Below are positions 28,785-38,273 of a stretch of DNA of 64,000 bases, in pieces. The translations under genes were made by a program, and so were the position numbers. This DNA is from G963662605 sp963667005 (GTDB lineage: Bacteria; Bacteroidota; Ignavibacteria; Ignavibacteriales; Ignavibacteriaceae): NCBI GenBank assembly GCA_963667005.1, contig OY762937.1:1798001-1862000 (forward strand), given 5' to 3'. The notes under the pieces were generated by a model, which was not told the DNA's origin, searched no databases, and saw nothing but the letters and a program-made list of their open reading frames with translations. The stretch's first letter is position 1. Each line of letters opens with the position of its first letter.

Positions 28785-29048
28785 ATGAAAATGTTGAACA
28801 TGATAATGAAGCTTTTTGGAATGGCAATGACACTAATATATGTAGCCATTGGTATATTCGTTCTAATGCTGAACGGAGATACCGTATTATATGGAACCGG
28901 ATCATTTGCCGATACGTTGCGGTATAATCTCTATCATTTTCATTTGATTATAGGAGCTGCCTTGGTTTTATACGGGGCATTCAGAGTGTATCGTTTGATT
29001 GTCGAGTTTAAAGAAGAAAGGAAAAAAGAAAATGAAGTCGAAAATTAA
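28785..29048 (+). CDS. Small two-helix membrane protein, unknown
   Basis: 87 residues with two hydrophobic helices (about 7-30 and 47-67) and a highly charged C terminus (EFKEERKKENEVEN). No family is recognised. It overlaps the next gene, a PstS-like lipoprotein, by 17 nt, which points to translational coupling and a shared role at the inner membrane. Probably in one operon with the second tonB upstream and the TPR gene downstream. Confidence 0.75.
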   Translation: MKMLNMIMKLFGMAMTLIYVAIGIFVLMLNGDTVLYGTGSFADTLRYNLYHFHLIIGAALVLYGAFRVYRLIVEFKEERKKENEVEN

Positions 29049-30000
29049 GTTTTTTCCTTATGTGTTGGTATTCGCTGCTGCATTGATTACGGCATCCTGC
29101 AATACGGATCCCAAGAAAGTTTTTGATGAAGACGAGCCCACGTATGGCACAATTCATATTTCGGTGGACGAATCGCTTAAGCCGCTGATAGACACGCAGA
29201 TAACGACTTTCGAAAAGATCTATGAGAATGCTCATATCATTGTTTCCTATAAGTCTGAAAATGAGGCTGTTACCGATCTGTTAAACGACTCAGCCAGAAT
29301 TGTCATTGTGACACGAGAGTTATATCCTCAGGAATCAAAGGTATTTGATGACCTGAAAATAGTCCCGCACAAAAACCTGGTGGCATTTGACGCGATAGCA
29401 GTAATCGTAAATTCTCATAATCCTGACTCTTTGATAAAACAGGAAAGAATTATAGATTTGCTTTCCGGAAAAATCACAAAATGGAACGAATTAGTCCATA
29501 CTTCGAAAAATATTTCACCGATAAAGGTTATATTTGATAATAACAATTCCGGAATTGTCAACAAGCTGGCTCTTATGCTTCCCGACAAGAAAATTGCAAA
29601 CAAGAATTGTTTCGCCTTGAAAAATACACCGGAGGTTTTGGATTATGTTACAAAACACAAGGATGCGATAGGCTTTGTCGGATTGTCATGGATCAGCACA
29701 GGTGATTCTGTGACGAACAAATTTTTAAGTACGGTTACCGTTGCAGAAATCGCCCCACTGGATACTGCTCAAGCTGCAGGGTATCATTATAAGCCTTATC
29801 AGGCGAATCTTGCATTAAAAAACTATCCTTTTATGAGGAGAGTTTATATAATCAGCCGTGAAGCCCGGGCTGGACTGGGAACCGGTTTTTCTGCATTCGT
29901 AGCTGGTGATAAAGGGCAGCGGATAGTTTTGAAGTCGGGATTAGTGCCCGGTACCATGCCTATCCGGTTAGTGGAATTAAAGAAACAAAATTTACAGTAA
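29032..30000 (+). CDS. PstS-like substrate-binding lipoprotein
   Basis: Periplasmic binding-protein fold of the phosphate-binding (PBP-like) family. Start at the ATG at 29032, with AAAGGA upstream; the N terminus then reads as a lipoprotein signal with lipobox TASC and acceptor Cys at about residue 23. Further text (YGTIHISVDESLKPLIDTQI, IVIVTRELYPQE, IDLLSGKITKWNEL, GFVGLSWIS) follows the PstS pattern. 322 residues. There is no PstC/PstA/PstB nearby, so this is not a standard phosphate ABC operon. With TonB upstream and a TPR protein downstream, a sensing or scaffold role in the energised envelope is possible but unproven. Confidence 0.8.
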   Translation: MKSKIKFFPYVLVFAAALITASCNTDPKKVFDEDEPTYGTIHISVDESLKPLIDTQITTFEKIYENAHIIVSYKSENEAVTDLLNDSARIVIVTRELYPQESKVFDDLKIVPHKNLVAFDAIAVIVNSHNPDSLIKQERIIDLLSGKITKWNELVHTSKNISPIKVIFDNNNSGIVNKLALMLPDKKIANKNCFALKNTPEVLDYVTKHKDAIGFVGLSWISTGDSVTNKFLSTVTVAEIAPLDTAQAAGYHYKPYQANLALKNYPFMRRVYIISREARAGLGTGFSAFVAGDKGQRIVLKSGLVPGTMPIRLVELKKQNLQ

Positions 30001-30013
30001 GAAAGAGATATAC

Positions 30014-31594
30014 ATGAAAACCTTAATAAACAGCATTTCCTTTGCTTTTTTATTAATCGTTACTGTTAGCGCGCAGAATGTAGCACAAATTGAAAAGCTC
30101 ATGGCTTTTGAAAAGTATTCTGAGGCAAAAACTGCTGCGGTAGCATGGGTTCAATCTAACCCAAATGATGCTGAAGCCTGTTTTCAGGCTGGTAAAGTAT
30201 TTGCAAAATTAAACAGTCTGGATACTGCTCTGACCTTTTTCAATAAAGGTCTCTCTATCAATCCGGATTTTCTATATAATGGTATTGGCGTGCTGCGCGT
30301 TAAACTTCAAAAAAATGATCTTAACGGAGTTAATGACCTCATTGAAAAACTGAAGGACGATGCTAAGAAAAAGGATATCCGTTTTCGCATAGAAATGGCA
30401 GATGCTTTGATCGCGGGATCTGAGGATTATAAAAATCAGATTACCTCATATACCGACGAAGCAATTAAAATAGACAGGAAAGATGCCCGCATTTATATGG
30501 TGCTCGGCGATTATTATAATTCTATCAACGATGCTACGAAAGCAAGCGAAAATTTCCAGAAAGCTATAGATTATGATAAGAATGCATATCGCGCATATGT
30601 TGAAAGAGCGATGATCTATGAGCGTGTCAGGAATTATTCAGAGGCTGATACTCTCTATCATAGGGCGCTCGAAATTGAGCCGACATATCCGATTCCCTAC
30701 GAAAAATTAGGTGAAATGTACTCTGCACAGCAAGATGTTCAAAGAGATAAGGATTATACTCAGGCCATCGCAGCTTACGGAAAGTACATTGCACTTGCCG
30801 AGCCTTCATTGAGCATTTCGAAAAAATATGCATATATGTTATACAAAGGCAAATTGTATTCAGATGCAGTAAAACAACTGAAGTCGGTAATTAGCATGGA
30901 TCCGAAAGATCCGGCAAATATGCGGCTTTTGGCTTACGCATATTCAAGAATGAATGATTCAGTAAGTGCGATTAAGGAATTTGAAAACTTTTTCAAAGTT
31001 GTTGAAAAAGAAAAAATTACCTCAGAAGATTACGAACGCTACGGAAAGATGCTTTTGAATTCAGGCAGTGATTCACTTGGAACTGAAATGTTGTTGCAGG
31101 TTACGGTTTTAGATTCTACCAGATTGGATATCTATAAAGAGCTAGGTCAATTCTATAAAGCAAAGAAACAATGGAGAAAAGTTGAAAAATACTACGATCC
31201 TCTTGTCGCAGCAAAATCAGATGATCTAGTGAATGTATTAACTCTGGGTATGGCCTGCTATTTTGATTCCTCATATCAAAAGGCTGCAAAGATGTTTGAA
31301 GTTGCAACCAAAATTAAAGCAACTGAAACAGTTACCTGGCTTTGGTATTCAAGATCACTTCTTGTTATTAATAACGGCGTGAAGGATTCAGTTACTGCGC
31401 AGGTGTGTGAAAAATTCAGTCAGATTGCAGACGTTGCCAAATACAAATCTGATATTATTACCGCCCGTTCTTATCTGGGATTCTACTATTTCGAATTGGA
31501 TAACGAGAAAGCCAAAGAAAACTGGCAGAAAGTCTTGGATCTTGATCCAGCGAATGCACAGGCTACGGCCTTCTTAAAGCAAAAAACAAAATAA
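30014..31594 (+). CDS. Secreted/periplasmic TPR-repeat protein
   Basis: 526 residues. Signal peptide about 1-20 (MKTLINSISFAFLLIVTVSA), then many tetratricopeptide repeats across the whole length, for example KAIDYDKNAYRAYVERAMIYERV and VLDLDPANAQATAFLKQK at the end, each with the A/Y/P spacing of TPRs. TPR domains bind other proteins; the partner is unknown. It is 13 nt after the PstS-like gene and ends in a strong terminator, so it is the last gene of the tonB-pstS-like operon. Confidence 0.85.
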   Translation: MKTLINSISFAFLLIVTVSAQNVAQIEKLMAFEKYSEAKTAAVAWVQSNPNDAEACFQAGKVFAKLNSLDTALTFFNKGLSINPDFLYNGIGVLRVKLQKNDLNGVNDLIEKLKDDAKKKDIRFRIEMADALIAGSEDYKNQITSYTDEAIKIDRKDARIYMVLGDYYNSINDATKASENFQKAIDYDKNAYRAYVERAMIYERVRNYSEADTLYHRALEIEPTYPIPYEKLGEMYSAQQDVQRDKDYTQAIAAYGKYIALAEPSLSISKKYAYMLYKGKLYSDAVKQLKSVISMDPKDPANMRLLAYAYSRMNDSVSAIKEFENFFKVVEKEKITSEDYERYGKMLLNSGSDSLGTEMLLQVTVLDSTRLDIYKELGQFYKAKKQWRKVEKYYDPLVAAKSDDLVNVLTLGMACYFDSSYQKAAKMFEVATKIKATETVTWLWYSRSLLVINNGVKDSVTAQVCEKFSQIADVAKYKSDIITARSYLGFYYFELDNEKAKENWQKVLDLDPANAQATAFLKQKTK

Positions 31595-31608
31595 TAGATT
31601 TTTATCCG

Positions 31609-31648
31609 AAAAAAAGGATTGGGACATGTGCCCAGTCCTTTTTTTTTT
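31609..31648 (+). terminator. Terminator after the TPR gene
   Basis: Stem AAAAAGGATTGGG ... CCCAGTCCTTTTT with loop ACATGTG and a long T run, 14 nt after the stop. Confidence 0.9.
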
Positions 31649-31839
31649 GCCTATTAGCAACGTGAACTGGTGCCAATAATGGGCTGTCCGGGATAGGTGA
31701 TAAACCCTGAAAATTGGTTAAAATCGTTGTATTTAGGGGGATTTTTCCCCACCACAATACGCTGATTTATTCATAGATACATTGAAAAATATTATTATCT
31801 TTAAAGTTTAAAACATTTTTATTCGGAATAGAGTGATAA

Positions 31840-32631
31840 TTGTCAACATATAGTGAAAATTCGGATGCTGCAAAGCAGAAAAAATTGAAACTATCCGGTG
31901 AGATCCCGCGTCATATAGCTATAATAATGGACGGAAATGGGCGCTGGGCAAAGCAAAAGAGCTTACCGAGATTTGCAGGGCACAAAGCGGGAGTCGATTC
32001 AGTCCGTGATATTATTGAGGTCGCCTCGCAGTTAGGGGTGAAATATCTGACTCTATACACGTTTTCTACAGAAAATTGGAAACGCCCTAAAGATGAAGTG
32101 TCAACGCTTATGCGGCTTTTGGTGCGTACGTTGCAAAAAGAGATAAAGCGTTTATGCTCTGAAAATATCAGAGTAAGGACTATAGGGGATTTTTCGGCTC
32201 TGCCTCCCAAAGTAAAACAGGAGTTTACTGAGGCGCTAGAAAAGACTCAGAAAAATGATAAAATGCAGCTAATCATCGCGATAAGCTACGGCAGTAGGTA
32301 TGAGATTGTTGAAGCTGTAAAAAGGATGATCAAGGATCATGAGCGCCATAAGTTAACATATGAGGACATTACTCCTGAAACTATGTCTTTATACTTGGAT
32401 ACAGCCGGTATTCCAGACCCTGATTTGCTTATACGGACAAGCGGTGAATTCCGGATAAGTAATTTCCTTTTGTGGCAGATCGCATACTCCGAGATATATA
32501 TATCTGATGTGTTCTGGCCCGATTTCAGAAGAAATCATTTGTATGACGCGATTAAGAGTTATCAGTCGCGTGAAAGAAGATTTGGTAAAGTAAGTGAGCA
32601 AATTTCCAAAAGTAAAAATAAGCATGTTTAA
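31840..32631 (+). CDS. uppS: Isoprenyl transferase (undecaprenyl diphosphate synthase)
   Basis: Cis-prenyltransferase making the C55 lipid carrier for peptidoglycan and LPS. Contains IAIIMDGNGRWAKQ (27-40) with the catalytic D31, the FAGHKAGVDSV segment, TLYTFSTENWKRP, and the C-terminal DLLIRTSGEFRISNFLLWQ with the usual RxSxxxR region. 263 residues. The start appears to be TTG at 31840, since the first ATG in frame (31927) lies inside the conserved catalytic motif; GGAATAGAG upstream could be the ribosome site. A weak start may limit expression. Its 3' end overlaps bamA. Confidence 0.95.
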   Translation: MSTYSENSDAAKQKKLKLSGEIPRHIAIIMDGNGRWAKQKSLPRFAGHKAGVDSVRDIIEVASQLGVKYLTLYTFSTENWKRPKDEVSTLMRLLVRTLQKEIKRLCSENIRVRTIGDFSALPPKVKQEFTEALEKTQKNDKMQLIIAISYGSRYEIVEAVKRMIKDHERHKLTYEDITPETMSLYLDTAGIPDPDLLIRTSGEFRISNFLLWQIAYSEIYISDVFWPDFRRNHLYDAIKSYQSRERRFGKVSEQISKSKNKHV

Positions 32632-35119
32632 AAATCCATACATATCCTTTCCCGTTTTCGCTTTGTTTTTTTTAGTCATATTCAGTTCAGTTATCCTACC
32701 TCAAACTGAAAGAGAAAACTACAAAATCCTCGGCGTTTCAGTGCAGGGCAATAAATCCGCAGATCCCAGAACAATTATTATTAATAGTGGTTTGAAAGTC
32801 GGAGATGAAATTCAGATTCCCGGCGAGCAAACACTTCTTGCCATCAAACAGCTTTGGGCGTTGAACATTTTTTCCGATGTACAGATTGAAATTGAAAAGA
32901 AATTGGCTGATGGCGTGTTCTTGCTCATCAAGGTTGAAGAATTTCCCCGTCTTGAAAAGATTGTATTTGATGGCAATGACGAACAAAGTACTTCGGATCT
33001 GGAAAAGAAAGTCCCTATTGCTCGCGGTCAAATTATAAAGACGTCGGATATTAACCGGCTCAAGATGACGTATCTGAAAATGTATGAAGATGACGGCTAT
33101 TTGAACGCTGATATCAAGATCAAATATTTTGAATATTTCAGGGCTGACACAACCAAAAGTGAAATCAACGTTGTTTGGCGTAATCGTGAAAATCTTGCTG
33201 AAGAGTACACGGTTGAATACGATAAAAAGGAAGCACAGTACATGAATCTTATCGAAAAGATTAAGAATCGTGTATTGGTTAAAATGGAGTTTAAAGAAAA
33301 TTCAAAAGTTACTGTCCGGAAAATTGAATTTGAGGGCAACGATCACTTTAAAAGTTCCGATCTTCGTTCTGAATTCAAAGAAACCGAAGAAGCCCGTTGG
33401 TGGAAATTCTGGTCCCGGGCAAAATTTGACCGGAAGAAATACGAAGAAGATAAAAAGATTATAGAGACTTTTTATAAGAAGAACGGATATCGCGACGCAG
33501 AGATTTTAGGCGATTCACTTGCATACAGTCCTGATAAGAAAGATATATTTATTTTTCTTAAAGTATATGAAGGACCGCAGTATCGTGTCCGGAATATTAC
33601 CTGGGAAGGTAATAAACTCTACACGAGTGAATTTTTAAGCGAACGGTTAGGATTCCAGAAAGGCGATATTTACGATCTGGAAAAGTTTAATCAGAATCTT
33701 CGCCAAAACGAAAAACAATCTGATATTTCTTCTCTGTATTTGGATAATGGCTATCTTACATTTAATCTGAAGCCGGTTGAAACCAAAGTTGGAGCGGATT
33801 CAATTGATATTCTCATTCAGATAACCGAACGTAATCAGTTCCGCATTGGAACAGTTGATATTACCGGTAATGATAAAACAAAAGACAAAGTAATCCGCCG
33901 TGAATTATATACAATTCCTGGTGACTACTTCAATAGAGCCTTAATGCTCCGCAGCTTGCAGCAATTGGCGAATCTCCAATTCTTTAATGCTGAGAAATTG
34001 TATCAGGAGGGTGTTGACTATAACCTGGCAAATGATAGCACTGTTAACGTTGCTTTTAAGGTTGAGGAAAAGTCCAGCGACTACCTGAATGCTTCAGTAG
34101 GATACAGCGGTAGCTACGGATTCAGCGGCTCTGTTGGTGTTACACTCTCAAACTTTTCTGCGGCCAATCCATTTTCAATGGGTGCCGGTCAAGTGTTGAG
34201 TTTCAGCTGGCAATTTGGTGTTAGCAGTATTTACCGTACATTTTCACTCGGCTTTACTGAGCCTTGGCTCTATGATACACCGACGATGATTGGTGGCGAT
34301 GTGTTCGATACGCGTCAACAATACATTTACGATATGCAGCAGACCGGTGCAACTATCAGGCTGGGACGCAAGCTACGTTGGCCTGATGATTATTTTTATC
34401 TTCAAGGATTTTTCAGATTCCAGTATAATGACGTAACCAATGGCGGCGGATATTATGCCACAGGTAAATCGCGTCAGTATACCGTAGGTACAACACTGAG
34501 CAGAAAGAATATTGATAATCCGCAATTCCCGTCCATCGGTTCCTCATTGTCCTTGGATGCCGAAATTTCAGGTGGTCCATTTTTACCGGGTGATGTTGAT
34601 TATTTCAAGATTGACTTTAAAACTGAGTGGTATAAAAGACTGTTCAGAACCAACAGAATTACATTCTATACTCTTACCGATGTCGCATGTATTGGTGAGC
34701 TGAAATCAAATACTCCTATTAACCCGTTCGAATATTTTTATATGGGTGGTAACGGATTAACAATCTCAACCATTCCTTTACGTGGATATGACGATAGAAC
34801 GGTCGGCCCTGTTAATAACAGCGGCGATGTATATGGTGGAAAAGTTGCAATTCACTATTGTGCAGAATTACGTTTCGCAGCGTTGACTGACCCCATGCCG
34901 CTTTACTTCCTGGTTTTTGCAGAAGCAGGCAACACATTTAAAGATATTGCAACAACAAACGCTTTTGACCTTCGCCGCTCTGTCGGTGTCGGTGCAAGAA
35001 TCATGATCAACCCGATCGGTTTAGTCGGATTTGACCTTGGCTACGGATTTGATAGAAAAGCAGTTGATGGAAAAGATCCGAGCTGGGTATTTCACTTCCA
35101 GTTTGGAAAAGGTTTTTAA
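32624..35119 (+). CDS. bamA: BamA, outer-membrane protein assembly factor
   Basis: Omp85-family protein that folds beta-barrels into the outer membrane. After a short start and signal sequence (MFKNPYISFPVFALFFLVIF) come about five POTRA domains (to about residue 440; repeated VxxIxxxGN units such as YKILGVSVQGNKSAD and FRIGTVDITGNDKT) and a 16-strand barrel with the lid/strand motifs up to the terminal HFQFGKGF. About 831 residues from the ATG at 32624; a GTG at 32594 in the same frame is an alternative that would add 10 residues. The stop is 32 nt before the first skp gene. Confidence 0.95.
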   Translation: MFKNPYISFPVFALFFLVIFSSVILPQTERENYKILGVSVQGNKSADPRTIIINSGLKVGDEIQIPGEQTLLAIKQLWALNIFSDVQIEIEKKLADGVFLLIKVEEFPRLEKIVFDGNDEQSTSDLEKKVPIARGQIIKTSDINRLKMTYLKMYEDDGYLNADIKIKYFEYFRADTTKSEINVVWRNRENLAEEYTVEYDKKEAQYMNLIEKIKNRVLVKMEFKENSKVTVRKIEFEGNDHFKSSDLRSEFKETEEARWWKFWSRAKFDRKKYEEDKKIIETFYKKNGYRDAEILGDSLAYSPDKKDIFIFLKVYEGPQYRVRNITWEGNKLYTSEFLSERLGFQKGDIYDLEKFNQNLRQNEKQSDISSLYLDNGYLTFNLKPVETKVGADSIDILIQITERNQFRIGTVDITGNDKTKDKVIRRELYTIPGDYFNRALMLRSLQQLANLQFFNAEKLYQEGVDYNLANDSTVNVAFKVEEKSSDYLNASVGYSGSYGFSGSVGVTLSNFSAANPFSMGAGQVLSFSWQFGVSSIYRTFSLGFTEPWLYDTPTMIGGDVFDTRQQYIYDMQQTGATIRLGRKLRWPDDYFYLQGFFRFQYNDVTNGGGYYATGKSRQYTVGTTLSRKNIDNPQFPSIGSSLSLDAEISGGPFLPGDVDYFKIDFKTEWYKRLFRTNRITFYTLTDVACIGELKSNTPINPFEYFYMGGNGLTISTIPLRGYDDRTVGPVNNSGDVYGGKVAIHYCAELRFAALTDPMPLYFLVFAEAGNTFKDIATTNAFDLRRSVGVGARIMINPIGLVGFDLGYGFDRKAVDGKDPSWVFHFQFGKGF

Positions 35120-35151
35120 TTTTATTTCTTACACATAAAAAAGGCAATACA

Positions 35152-35712
35152 GTGAAAAAATATTTCATTTTGTTTTCTTTCGTTTTCCTTGCAACCGTAA
35201 CGTTCGCACAAGGACAACCGCAAGCTCAGAGCCAGGCTCCGGCTGCACCGTTAAAAATCGGCTATGTTGATTCAGAAGTGATTCTCGAACAAATGCCCGA
35301 ATATATTAAAGCTCAGGGCGACTTGCAGCAATTTGAAAAAATGTGGACAGACACTCTAAATCAAATGACACAAGCTTATCAGAAGGCTATCGCCGACTAT
35401 AAAAAAACAGCAGCTACTATGCCTGATAAGAAAAAAGCTGAAGCTGAAGGCAAAATTGCCGCTCAGGAACAAGCTATTCAGGATTTGAACAAAGATAAAT
35501 TTGCTCAGGGATCCGGCGAATACTACAAGAGATATGAACAATTGTTAAAGCCTATTAAAGAAAAGCTTGTTAAAGGAATTGAAGCGGTTGCTAAAGATGA
35601 AGGTATGCAGTATATCTTCAACAAACCGGCTGACGCTCTCTTGATTCCTTTTGCTGACGTTAATTTTGATGTTACGTATAAAGTACTTGATAAATTAAAA
35701 CGCGGCAAATAA
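35152..35712 (+). CDS. OmpH/Skp-like periplasmic chaperone, first copy
   Basis: Periplasmic holdase for unfolded outer-membrane proteins. 186 residues, GTG start, signal peptide about 1-20 (KKYFILFSFVFLATVTFAQ). The conserved opening KIGYVDSEVILEQMPEYIKAQ (about 37-57) is followed by a long charged helical tentacle and a C-terminal LIPFADVNFDVTYKVLDKL. The usual BamA-Skp-LpxD order supports it. Clearly related to the next gene. Confidence 0.9.
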   Translation: MKKYFILFSFVFLATVTFAQGQPQAQSQAPAAPLKIGYVDSEVILEQMPEYIKAQGDLQQFEKMWTDTLNQMTQAYQKAIADYKKTAATMPDKKKAEAEGKIAAQEQAIQDLNKDKFAQGSGEYYKRYEQLLKPIKEKLVKGIEAVAKDEGMQYIFNKPADALLIPFADVNFDVTYKVLDKLKRGK

Positions 35713-35770
35713 TTTTACCGTACAAATTAGATCATGTTTGATTGATTACTGCAGAGGCAGAGAGGTATCT

Positions 35771-36436
35771 ATGAAAAAGTCATTTGTTGTTTTTATGCTG
35801 TTATTCCTGGTTTTATCAGGCAAAGCATTTTCTCAGTCGAAAATCGGCTATGTTGATTCAGATGCAATTATGGATCAGCTTTCGGATGCACAGGATGCAA
35901 GACAACAACTTGATGCACTGATTCAGGACTGGCAGGGAGAGCTTTCTAAAATGGAAGGCGATTGGAAAACAAAATACAATGATTACGAAAAACGTAAATT
36001 GATCATGACAGATCAGACCAGAATAGAAACTGAATCTGAGCTGACAAAAATGGAACAAAAAATTACCGATTTTCGGGAGAAGAAATTCGGAACAAATGGA
36101 GAGTTGTTCCAGAAACAAGATGAATTTATGAAACCCGTACAGAATAAAGTATTTACGGCAATTAAGAAAGTTGCTGATAAAGAAGATTACGATTTTGTAT
36201 TCGATCGCAGCGGCGGGGTACTGATGCTTTTTGCAAAAGACAAATATGACATTACAAATTTGGTGTTGAAAGAACTCAATGTTACGGCAACAACGAAACA
36301 AGGTGCAAAACCGGGCAGTGGTAGTGAGCAAAACATAAGCACACCGCCAAATCAGCAAACACCGCCGAACCAACAGACACCACCAAACCAGCAAACACCG
36401 GCAAGAGGTAAGGATGACAAAAAAAATCCTGATTAA
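35771..36436 (+). CDS. OmpH/Skp-like periplasmic chaperone, second copy
   Basis: 221 residues from the ATG at 35771 (ribosome site AGAGG; an upstream in-frame ATG at 35738 lacks one). Signal peptide about 1-22 (KKSFVVFMLLFLVLSGKAFS). SKIGYVDSDAIMDQLSDAQDAR begins the OmpH-like body, with the tentacle helices and a C-terminal LNVTATT. The last ~35 residues are a Gln/Pro-rich tail with three near-perfect PPNQQT repeats, absent from the first copy. The 3' end overlaps lpxD by 23 nt, so the repeat-coding DNA also contains the lpxD ribosome site. Confidence 0.88.
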   Translation: MKKSFVVFMLLFLVLSGKAFSQSKIGYVDSDAIMDQLSDAQDARQQLDALIQDWQGELSKMEGDWKTKYNDYEKRKLIMTDQTRIETESELTKMEQKITDFREKKFGTNGELFQKQDEFMKPVQNKVFTAIKKVADKEDYDFVFDRSGGVLMLFAKDKYDITNLVLKELNVTATTKQGAKPGSGSEQNISTPPNQQTPPNQQTPPNQQTPARGKDDKKNPD

Positions 36437-37469
36437 AGAAGCCGCAGAACTCGTTGGCGGTATTGTTACCGGTAACAGTGATGCAGTAATTTCTACTCTT
36501 AATAAGATTGAAGATGCGGGTGAAGGCGAATTGACCTTTCTCGGTGGTGCTTCTTACCAAAAATTCTTTCAAACCACAAAAGCTACAGCAATTTTAGTCA
36601 AGCGGGATTTTGAAAAATCCCGCTCTGACATTAATTACATCGAGGTTGATGACCCCGGCAAAGCTTTTCTCATTATCCTTTCCACCTATTTCAGCCCGGA
36701 AATTTCACTTCAGGGTATTGATCCATCTGCTTCAATTCATCCGGCTGCATTTATTGCCTCGAATGTCTGCATTGGTAAAAATGTTGTTATTGAAGAAGGC
36801 TGCGTCATCGGCAAAGGCACCAAAATTTTCCACAATACCGTTGTATTGCGAAATACAGTGATTGGTGATGACTGCCTAATATTCCAAAATGTCAGTTTGC
36901 GTGAAGAATCAGTGCTGGGTAACAGGGTTATTCTACATCCGGGAGTTGTAATAGGTTCCGATGGCTTCGGTTTTACGCCGGATCAAAACGGTGTCTATCA
37001 AAAGATACCTCAAATCGGTAATGTTATCATTGAAGATGATGTAGAAATCGGTGCGAATACCACAATTGACAGAGCCGCTTTAGGGCATACGATTATTAAA
37101 CGTGGAACAAAGCTCGATAACCTTGTGCAAATAGCACATAACGTTTCAGTTGGTGAAGACACAGTTATGTCTGCCCAGGTTGGCATCGCGGGAAGTTCAA
37201 AGATTGGCAATCATTGTATTTTAGCCGGCCAGGTAGGAATAACCGGACATGTCGAGATTGGCGATAATGTGATTGTTGGTGCTCAATCGGGCGTTCCTAA
37301 ATCCTTGCATGAAGCCGGTACGTATTTCGGATATCCTGCAAAGCCGATTAATATAGCTTTGCGCACTGAAGGCCATATTCGTAACCTGGAAAAATACGCC
37401 TCACGCATTAAGAAGCTTGAAGACAAAATTGCTGAATTAGAAAAATTTATTGAAAAGCAGCAGGGTTAA
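36414..37469 (+). CDS. lpxD: LpxD, UDP-3-O-acylglucosamine N-acyltransferase
   Basis: Third enzyme of lipid A synthesis, adding the N-linked 3-hydroxyacyl chain from ACP. N-terminal uridine-binding domain (1-100), then a left-handed beta-helix of hexapeptide repeats (I/V-G-x4 pattern, 101-300), with catalytic H242 in VQIAHNVSVG, and a C-terminal helical coil ending at EKFIEKQQG. 351 residues, normal. Indicates an LPS-bearing outer membrane. Confidence 0.95.
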   Translation: MTKKILIKEAAELVGGIVTGNSDAVISTLNKIEDAGEGELTFLGGASYQKFFQTTKATAILVKRDFEKSRSDINYIEVDDPGKAFLIILSTYFSPEISLQGIDPSASIHPAAFIASNVCIGKNVVIEEGCVIGKGTKIFHNTVVLRNTVIGDDCLIFQNVSLREESVLGNRVILHPGVVIGSDGFGFTPDQNGVYQKIPQIGNVIIEDDVEIGANTTIDRAALGHTIIKRGTKLDNLVQIAHNVSVGEDTVMSAQVGIAGSSKIGNHCILAGQVGITGHVEIGDNVIVGAQSGVPKSLHEAGTYFGYPAKPINIALRTEGHIRNLEKYASRIKKLEDKIAELEKFIEKQQG

Positions 37470-37472
37470 TCT

Positions 37473-38273
37473 TTAAGAAAGATTGATTGTTGGCTTAATT
37501 TTAACTTCAGCCGGAGTATCTTTGAAATACACGGTATGGAGAAATAATCCTGATGGGGGAGCAGTGAATTTCGCCGGTGCCTCGCTCTTATGAGCTATCA
37601 GGTAATCAATATCCCCATTCGACATTTTACCTCTTCCGGTCTCAACCAAAACTCCAACAATCCGCCTTACCATTTTCCACAAGAAGTGGGATGCTTTTAT
37701 ATGAATGAGTATGAGCGGGTCGAAATCCAACACTTCTAATTTTTCAACGTGAACCCTTGTTTCTTCGTTCTCCATACCTTTGTCCGTAAAGGAAAAAAAA
37801 TCATGAGCCCCAACAAATAATTCACCGGCACTCTTCATATTCTCAATATTCAACTGATCTTTAATCCACCAGCTGAATTCTTTACCGAAAGCGCTGCGTC
37901 TGCGGCTAATCTGGTAGATATAGCTACGTGCGATTGCATCGTGCCGTGCATGAAAATTCTTATCAGCGTGTTCTACTTGCAGAATATTGATTTCAGCCGG
38001 CAACAAGTCGTTGAGCTTGAGCCGCAGGATGTCGGGATTCATTTTCGCATTTACTGCCAAATGTGCTACCTGCCCGAGAGCGTGTACTCCCTTATCTGTC
38101 CGGCCGCTGCCTTGAACATCGACGTAGGAGGCCGGAAACACCTGTTTGGCGGCATCAATGAGCAAACCCTGCACCGTACGACCCCCGGGCTGCTTTTGCC
38201 AGCCTGCGTACTTCCCGCCGTTATATTCAAGCGTAAGTTTAAACTTGTTGTTTAGCTGTGGTGTTTTATGCAT
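37473..38273 (-). CDS. truA: tRNA pseudouridine synthase A
   Basis: Makes pseudouridine at positions 38-40 in the anticodon stem-loop of tRNAs. Catalytic Asp is D60 in GSGRTDKGVHALGQ; LTLEYNGGKYAGWQKQ (14-29) and HASHFLWKMVRRIVGVL-type C-terminal motif (here IKASHFLWKMVRRIV) are present. Start taken at 38273 (MHKTPQLNNK, AAGAGA upstream), which overlaps queD by 22 nt; an in-frame ATG at 38309 inside queD is less likely. 266 residues. Converges tail-to-tail with lpxD, 3 nt apart. Confidence 0.94.
   Translation of the reverse strand: MHKTPQLNNKFKLTLEYNGGKYAGWQKQPGGRTVQGLLIDAAKQVFPASYVDVQGSGRTDKGVHALGQVAHLAVNAKMNPDILRLKLNDLLPAEINILQVEHADKNFHARHDAIARSYIYQISRRRSAFGKEFSWWIKDQLNIENMKSAGELFVGAHDFFSFTDKGMENEETRVHVEKLEVLDFDPLILIHIKASHFLWKMVRRIVGVLVETGRGKMSNGDIDYLIAHKSEAPAKFTAPPSGLFLHTVYFKDTPAEVKIKPTINLS

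Noticed and set aside
35858..36394. 178-codon minus-strand frame opposite the second Skp gene
   Set aside because: Cys/Phe-rich low-complexity translation, antisense to a clear OmpH-like gene with repeats.
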